The notes under the pieces are model-generated. The model had not been told where the DNA came from. It did not search any database and worked only from the letters and a program-made list of their open reading frames with translations. The translations under genes were made by a program, and so were the position numbers. Of a DNA stretch of 64,000 nucleotides, positions 59,324 through 64,000 are shown in pieces. Every line of letters starts with the position of its first letter. Position 1 is the stretch's first letter. Origin of the DNA: Streptomyces formicae (GTDB lineage: Bacteria; Actinomycetota; Actinomycetes; Streptomycetales; Streptomycetaceae); contig NZ_CP071872.1 of NCBI RefSeq assembly GCF_022647665.1, positions 2,108,001-2,172,000 of the forward strand. The letters run 5' to 3'.

Positions 59324-60673
59324 TCAGGGCACGGTGAGCGTGCGGGCGCAGGGCCCGGGCGCGGGCGACTCCGGTTCGAAGACGTCCGACACGACGCCGG
59401 ACAGGACGCCGGACAGGGCGTCGGCCACCTGAGCAGCGCCATCGGTGCCGACGACCGAGGCGAGTCCGCCCCAGCCGGAAGCCTCGGCGGCACGCCGCAG
59501 CGCGGCCAGCACCTCATCGCGTACGGCGTCGGCCGTGCCCCATGCGTCGGCTGCCGCCGCTATCCCGCCGTAGATGACACGCAGTGCGGCGTCCTCGCCT
59601 CGTGAACGCCGGGCCAGGGCCTCGTCCTCGGAGAAGACCGACGCCGGCCACATGACCCTGACGTCGGCGGCCACGGCCTCGCTGTGGAACCGCCCGTTGA
59701 AGATCTGGCTGAGGTTCTGCGGTGGCAGGCAGACCGTGGGCACGGAGAGGCTGTCCGCCTCCAGCAGGGTGGTGAGGCCGGGGGAGGTGAGCAGGACGTC
59801 GCAGGCAGCCAGCTGCTGGAGGAAGGCGTGGTGGGACAGCGGACCCGCCGTGACGCGCAGGGATCCGTCGGTCCGGCGGAAGACCCGTTCCACCATGCCG
59901 GCCGGGAGATTGCCCGCCACATGGGCCTCGCGGACCCCGTACGCGGCGAGCGCTTCGATCACCGCCGGTACGACGATCCCGGGGTAGCACGTCCAGTCGG
60001 TGAGGCGAGGTGCCTGAAGGCCGCCCAGGCTGACCAGAGCACGGCGGAACGGTCCCCCACCTGCCGGGCGCGGCTCGGTGGCTTCGGGCCGTGTGCCGAC
60101 GATGGCCTCGACCCATCGCAGCCGCCGGACGGAGTCGAGTACGCCCACGCACTCCTCGGGCAACTCGACGCACTCCTGCGCGCAGTAGACCGAGACCTCC
60201 AGCGGGAGATCCGCCCGGTCCCCCTCGGTCCACAGGAACGGCAGGCTGTCCACGAACACGGTGGGCACCCCGGCGGCCTCCAGGGCCATGGCGGCGTGAC
60301 CGTCCAGGACGACGACGGCGGCGTCGACGCGCTCCGCGCGGACCACGTGGGCGATGCTCTCGCGGAGCTCGCCGTGCGTCGGCGGCCCCGTCGGCAGGTC
60401 GTACCAGCGGTCGATGCCGTGCTCGGCCAGCAGCGGCCGGCCGAGCGCGGAACCGAGCCCCACGAACCGCAGCGGCCTGCCTTGGCGCGTGCGCAGAGCG
60501 GCGAGCACGGCGCTGAGCTTGCCCGAACTGCCCCAGCCGAACTCGGCGCAGGCGACAGCGACGGTGGCCGGTGCTCCGGCGCCGGTGCGGGCCGTGGCGG
60601 TCCTCGCGGCGGTGGTGGCGTCGTCCTGATCGGCAGTGCCGTCATGTTCGGCTGATGGGGGTAATCCATGCAT
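59324..60673 (-). CDS. GT-B glycosyltransferase, possible cytosylglucuronic acid synthase
   Basis: 449 residues from ATG 60673. A Rossmann-like N-terminus (VAVACAEFGWGSSGKLSAVLAALRTRQGRPLRFVGLGSALGRPLL) and a nucleotide-sugar-binding C-terminus (GPLSHHAFLQQLAACDVLLTSPGLTTLLEADSLSVPTVCLPPQNLSQIFNGRF). First gene of the long operon. With an N-glycosidase supplying cytosine and a radical SAM decarboxylase next door, the likely reaction is cytosine plus UDP-glucuronate to cytosylglucuronic acid, as done by BlsD/MilC. Confidence 0.75.
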   Translation of the reverse strand: MHGLPPSAEHDGTADQDDATTAARTATARTGAGAPATVAVACAEFGWGSSGKLSAVLAALRTRQGRPLRFVGLGSALGRPLLAEHGIDRWYDLPTGPPTHGELRESIAHVVRAERVDAAVVVLDGHAAMALEAAGVPTVFVDSLPFLWTEGDRADLPLEVSVYCAQECVELPEECVGVLDSVRRLRWVEAIVGTRPEATEPRPAGGGPFRRALVSLGGLQAPRLTDWTCYPGIVVPAVIEALAAYGVREAHVAGNLPAGMVERVFRRTDGSLRVTAGPLSHHAFLQQLAACDVLLTSPGLTTLLEADSLSVPTVCLPPQNLSQIFNGRFHSEAVAADVRVMWPASVFSEDEALARRSRGEDAALRVIYGGIAAAADAWGTADAVRDEVLAALRRAAEASGWGGLASVVGTDGAAQVADALSGVLSGVVSDVFEPESPAPGPCARTLTVP

Positions 60674-61200
60674 CGTCTCTGATCACTCCACTACCGGTGC
60701 TCGATACGGCGCTGTCGGGTGCGCGGGGAGACATCTCACCTCGGGTCGAGTGGAGGCCTCCGGCAGATGCTTGTGAGTCGGTCCTGCTCGGGAGGAACAA
60801 CTCTGCTCGCACTTCACGGTCACCGTTGACCTCGAAGGGTGCAAGTGTGCTTGGCAACCTTCCGGCCAGTTATGAGTAGGTGCCATAAATGTGCAACAGG
60901 GGGGTCTGCATGACCGATTCAGCTGGCCTGCGGGAGGCAGGGCAGGTGTTCCGACCTGGGGTGACTCGGACGCGAGGAGTCGGGGCAAACCCCCTGCAAT
61001 CAGCGCACCGGTCTGCTGGGAGGCTGGTGCGACCGCTGACAGAGGAACGGCTGAAAAGCTCAACGGCATGTGCCTGTGGCCTCTGGGCCGGGCACGGTGA
61101 GCCATGAGCGCGCTGCTGATATCGACACCACGCTGCTGTCACGGGACGCACCGAATCTCACCGTGCTGGGCCACGACGTCGTGCACGAGGACTTTCCTCC
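60674..61200. other. Upstream region of operon B, one doubtful small ORF
   Basis: Holds the presumed promoter of the operon starting at 60673; 60845-60895 is AT-richer (CCAGTTATGAGTAGGTGCCATAAATG). A plus-strand ORF at 60910-61107 (MTDSAGLREAGQVFRPGVTR, 65 residues) has a G-rich ribosome site but no family. A second reading (DTTLLSRDAPNLTVLGHDVV) overlaps the end of the next gene. I do not call either a gene. Confidence 0.35.
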
Positions 61201-62028
61201 TCACACATGGGGCGGGTGTCCCATGTGCGTGGTGGTGGTGCCGAGCAGGTCGGCCACTTCGTGGCGAGTGAGTTTGGTACGGCCTTGTCGGAGGACGTCG
61301 AGTGTCGCCCAGGCAAGGGACAGGGGGACTTTGCAGAAGTCGAGGGCGGGGCCGGGAGGCAGGTCCGCGACGTACCGGTCACCTGCGTTCAGGTTCTTCA
61401 CGGCGTAGGCGCGCACCTGTGGTGTGTTCCAGCCGGTAGGGAAGAAGTCGATGTTTCTGGTCAGGTCGTCTTCCCGGTTCTGGAGGATGTTGATCGTCTG
61501 GAGCCCTCGTCCGAAGCCAACGGCCAGTGACCGGTCGGCAGGAGTGCCGTCGAACCAGGCCCACAAGTCGCTGAGGAGCAGTCCGACGACGCCTGCCACA
61601 TCGAACGTGTACCGGTCGAGATCGGACTCGGTGTCGATGGCCCACTGCAGCGCCACCCACTCGGCCATGCGGTCGGCGATGGACGCAAGCGTTTCCCAGA
61701 TGCGGTCGGCGATCGTGGCGGGTGCCAAAGCGGCCCATTCGCCGATCCGCTGGGTGACCTCGGGCAGTTCGCCGGCATAGGCCCTCAGTACGGACAGCGG
61801 GCCGGTGGCGCAGTGTCCCGCCCGCAGAGTGTGGCTGATCTGCCGGAGCAGGTGCTGCTTGGCGTCGTCCGCCATGCTGGGGTGGTCTTCGATTTCGTCG
61901 ATCGCCCGCAGGCAGAGGAAGAAGGACATCACCGGCTCGCGCAGGCCAGTGGGCAGTGCGACGACGGGGATGTAGAAGGTGCGGCTGGTTGCCAGGAGGA
62001 CTCTCTCCGCGTCTTGGACGATGCTCAC
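61201..62028 (-). CDS. Squalene/phytoene synthase-like protein, altered second Asp motif
   Basis: 275 residues from GTG 62028, overlapping the upstream stop (GTGA). Prenyl-condensing fold: LLATSRTFYIPVVALPTGLREPVMSFFLCLRAIDEIEDHPS with the first Asp motif (Asp44-Glu-Ile-Glu-Asp48). The second motif reads QTINILQNREDDLTRNIDFFP, with Asn184 where Asp is usual. It could form a squalene- or phytoene-type product with the fusion protein, or be a modified terpene cyclase. Its co-translation with the fusion gene implies a joint pathway. Confidence 0.78.
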   Translation of the reverse strand: MSIVQDAERVLLATSRTFYIPVVALPTGLREPVMSFFLCLRAIDEIEDHPSMADDAKQHLLRQISHTLRAGHCATGPLSVLRAYAGELPEVTQRIGEWAALAPATIADRIWETLASIADRMAEWVALQWAIDTESDLDRYTFDVAGVVGLLLSDLWAWFDGTPADRSLAVGFGRGLQTINILQNREDDLTRNIDFFPTGWNTPQVRAYAVKNLNAGDRYVADLPPGPALDFCKVPLSLAWATLDVLRQGRTKLTRHEVADLLGTTTTHMGHPPHV

Positions 62029-63902
62029 AGTTCGTCCTTCGCATGGGACATCTCCGGTGCGGATGTCGCGGCGTGCGCGTGACCGTCCGGTCGGCCGTGA
62101 CGCCACAGCACGGTGGCGTAGAGCGCATTCAGGCCGAGCGTGCCGGCAACGAGGGATTCCTGGAATGTCGATGCGACGATTCCGGGCGGCGGGTAAGCGA
62201 GCCATGCAGCGCCGGCGCAGAAGTTGCCCAGCAGCATACAGACGGCGATCGGGACGGACTGGCCTGCGGTGGATGCCCGGTTGTACAGCATGAACAGGAA
62301 CAGCGTTGCCATCATCAGCGCGGCAGCGAAACCCGCGTAAAGCCCCCAGTGATCGTTGTAGTACGCCATGAAGGCCCGGTTCAGCTGAAATGTCATCGTC
62401 AGCGCCATCACCAGAGTCAGGCCGAACATGCCGTAGAAGATCCTGGCTGACGTGCGCGGAAATTGCCCAGGGCCGTATCTGAGCGCCTGCCAGGCAATGA
62501 CGAGGTCGATGAAGAGCCACACGAAGGGGACCGGTCCAAGGAAGCCAGGAGGGGGCTGGGTGAATGAACTGATCGCCTCCCACGAGAGGTTGGCGCACAG
62601 AGCCACCACCGGCATGCCGTAGGTCCCGTCGGCGCTCGCCCGCCGGATGATCAGCACGTAGGCAACCGTCCAGAACACGCCGCACAGCGCAATGCCGACA
62701 TTGAACGCCGTGCTGCTGAGCATCACGTCATCCGACACGGCCGACGCCCCTTCTCGCCGGGCCGCTGCGATGGAAGGCGGATCCGAAACCGTGAAGCAGC
62801 GTACGACGGCCCGGGGGAGGCCGGCCATGGTCCGTACGGCGATCTCGAGTTTCTCCCACGCCGGCACCGTGATCCGATGGTCCAGCAGCTGCGACGGTTC
62901 ATCTGCTATCCGGATGAGCATCCGCAAATACACTCCGGCCATGGTGCCCAAGCACGCCGCACTGCGACGGCACAGGTACGGAAGCAGGCGCAGGCCCTCG
63001 GTGTAGAAGCGCAACGCCCGTTCCGCCTCGAAACGAACCAAGGCGTCAAAGCCCGGTCCGCTCCGGAAAGATATCGGCGGGCTGCTCATGTCAGGGACGA
63101 ATGTGCGCAGATCCTCGCGCGGCAGGTAGACGCGTCCAGCCTCCGCGTCCTCGGCGATGTCCCGGAGAATGTTGGTCAGCTGCATACCGATCCACAGCGT
63201 GGACGCCAACCGCGCGGCATCCGGGTTGCTGCTCGGCGGGAACACCCCCACACAGAGCCTGCCCACCGATCCCGCCACCCGGTCGCAATAGAGGTAGAGA
63301 TCGTCGAACGTGCTGTATGTCGTACCGTCGACATCCATCTCGACACCATCGATCAGCTCGCCGAACGCCTCCAGGGGGATGGGGCAACGACGCGTGGCGT
63401 CCCCCAATGCCACACACACGGGATCCGGGTGGGCACCCAAGTTCGTCAGCTGCTGCCTCATCCGTGACAGTTCGCGGTGCTTGGCGTCCGTGTCCAATCC
63501 GCCGTCGGCCAGGTCGTCGATCTCACGTGCATAGGCGTAGACGGCACACAGCGCCCGACGGTCGGGCCTGGGCAACAACCGGATCCCGTAGCGGAAATTT
63601 CCCGCGCGGTGGTGGGTCAGCCGCTCGCAGTAGGCATAGGCCGCGTCCACCTCGGTGACGTCCACTGGTGTCGCCTCCGTGACATCGATCGACCAGCAAG
63701 CAGCTGTGCTCAGAGCCATATGGCGCCGAGCGGGTCCCTTCCGCACCAACGCGCCCGGTGCCACAGGGCTCGGCAGCTCCTCGTGGTGCCATTCAGCACA
63801 CCGTCCACGGCCGTTCCTGACAATCCCGTCGCACACGGCGCACGGAGTGCGACGCAGCACCGCGATGACGGCTGAACGTTCCGCGCGCTCCGGCGCATTC
63901 AT
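62025..63902 (-). CDS. Fusion of squalene/phytoene synthase domain with membrane terpene-cyclase-like domain
   Basis: 625 residues from ATG 63902 (ATGA overlap upstream). Residues 1-60 contain CAVCDG and CAEWHH and match nothing I know. Residues 85-370 are a trans-prenyltransferase with both Asp motifs intact (EIDDLAD at 127-133; DIAEDAEAGRVYLP from 248). Residues 393-600 are about seven membrane helices with NLSWEAIS (Glu442) and FVWLFIDLVIAWQALRYGP (Asp466), a pattern like the Glu and Asp of PaxB/Pyr4 cyclases. One polypeptide may both make and cyclise a long prenyl chain. Confidence 0.75.
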   Translation of the reverse strand: MNAPERAERSAVIAVLRRTPCAVCDGIVRNGRGRCAEWHHEELPSPVAPGALVRKGPARRHMALSTAACWSIDVTEATPVDVTEVDAAYAYCERLTHHRAGNFRYGIRLLPRPDRRALCAVYAYAREIDDLADGGLDTDAKHRELSRMRQQLTNLGAHPDPVCVALGDATRRCPIPLEAFGELIDGVEMDVDGTTYSTFDDLYLYCDRVAGSVGRLCVGVFPPSSNPDAARLASTLWIGMQLTNILRDIAEDAEAGRVYLPREDLRTFVPDMSSPPISFRSGPGFDALVRFEAERALRFYTEGLRLLPYLCRRSAACLGTMAGVYLRMLIRIADEPSQLLDHRITVPAWEKLEIAVRTMAGLPRAVVRCFTVSDPPSIAAARREGASAVSDDVMLSSTAFNVGIALCGVFWTVAYVLIIRRASADGTYGMPVVALCANLSWEAISSFTQPPPGFLGPVPFVWLFIDLVIAWQALRYGPGQFPRTSARIFYGMFGLTLVMALTMTFQLNRAFMAYYNDHWGLYAGFAAALMMATLFLFMLYNRASTAGQSVPIAVCMLLGNFCAGAAWLAYPPPGIVASTFQESLVAGTLGLNALYATVLWRHGRPDGHAHAATSAPEMSHAKDEL

Positions 63903-64000
63903 GGTGCTCCGCCCGCTGCATGCGGATCCGCCGCGGTGCCGCCGACGAGTGAACGGGGAGGCGGCCGCCCCTGGGCGCGCAGAGCGCTGTCCATGTACGC
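63899..64000 (-). CDS. Unidentified gene, C-terminal end only
   Basis: Open from the window edge to a TGA at 63899-63901, reading AYMDSALRAQGRPPPRSLV and a low-complexity tail. The stop overlaps the fusion gene start (ATGA), so it belongs to the same operon. Too little is present to name it; a prenyl diphosphate synthase would fit the pathway but is not shown by the sequence. Confidence 0.5.
   Translation of the reverse strand, partial: AYMDSALRAQGRPPPRSLVGGTAADPHAAGGAP

Noticed and set aside
58290..60673. RiPP pathway with SPASM radical SAM maturase
   Set aside because: No small precursor-peptide gene or leader-binding domain is nearby, and the neighbouring genes fit nucleoside chemistry better.
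60910..61107. Possible 65-residue gene before the terpene region
   Set aside because: It has a G-rich ribosome site but no recognisable family and unremarkable composition; listed only as a doubtful reading.
1..64000. tRNA or rRNA genes
   Set aside because: No cloverleaf with the conserved GTTCRA arm or CCA-type 3' end was noticed; a dedicated scan (tRNAscan-SE) would settle it.

Overview
The window looks like a piece of a Streptomyces chromosome. GC content is very high, starts are often GTG, neighbouring genes commonly overlap as GTGA or ATGA, and the first 20 kb follow a typical streptomycete core order: ferrochelatase, inositol-phosphatase-like gene, cutRS, DUF4193, dut, DUF3710, kdpDE, OB-fold protein, DUF3159, two TrkA-type proteins, an APC permease and a TrmA/RumA-type RNA methyltransferase. 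All family calls are from reading the translations; no database search was run.

Core region (1-19.7 kb): haem synthesis, the CutRS envelope sensor, nucleotide hygiene (dut, which appears to carry a one-base deletion) and a potassium-related block (KdpDE without kdpFABC, paired TrkA subunits, APC permease).

Accretion region (19.7-39.1 kb): the RNA methyltransferase gene ends at 19671, and four more copies of its last 69 bases lie downstream at 19704, 26478, 37333 and 39043. This pattern fits repeated integration at the 3' end of that gene. The intervals hold (i) an aldo/keto reductase with a divergent TetR, a MITE-like element, a decayed set of oxidoreductase genes, and TetR and AraC regulators; (ii) a polysaccharide utilisation locus (PL8 lyase, ABC importer, GH29 fucosidase, 2-hydroxyacid dehydrogenase, LacI); (iii) a two-gene nucleotidyltransferase module, part of which is duplicated. 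No integrase gene is visible.

Biosynthetic region A (39.7-46.9 kb, minus strand): KASIII-like protein with Ser in place of the catalytic Cys, acyl-AMP ligase (frameshifted), ACP, P450, GMC oxidoreductase and class III aminotransferase, apparently one operon.

Biosynthetic region B (47.5-60.7 kb, minus strand): an XRE/TPR-like regulator and ten genes that resemble, in predicted function, the blasticidin S/arginomycin type of peptidyl cytosine-nucleoside pathway: GT-B protein (CGA synthase-like), radical SAM enzyme (BlsE-like), a second GT-like protein, KamA-type aminomutase (BlsG-like), DegT aminotransferase (BlsH-like), ATP-grasp ligase, MFS exporter, a caspase-fold (CHAT-like) protein with a zinc ribbon, a guanidino-methyltransferase-like protein (BlsL-like) and a MilB/BlsM-like N-glycosidase. 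The CHAT-like protein is the unexpected member. A direct repeat TTCAAC-N3-TTCAACTG lies upstream of both the KASIII gene and the regulator gene, so A and B may be co-regulated.

Terpene region (61.2-64 kb, minus strand): a squalene-synthase-like protein with an altered second Asp motif, next to a 625-residue fusion of a squalene/phytoene-synthase-type domain with a C-terminal membrane domain resembling PaxB/Pyr4-type terpene cyclases. An unidentified partial gene runs off the end.

Four genes (dut, a cupin, an SDR and the acyl-AMP ligase) each appear to lack exactly one base in a G or C run. This may reflect assembly errors, real decay, or both.
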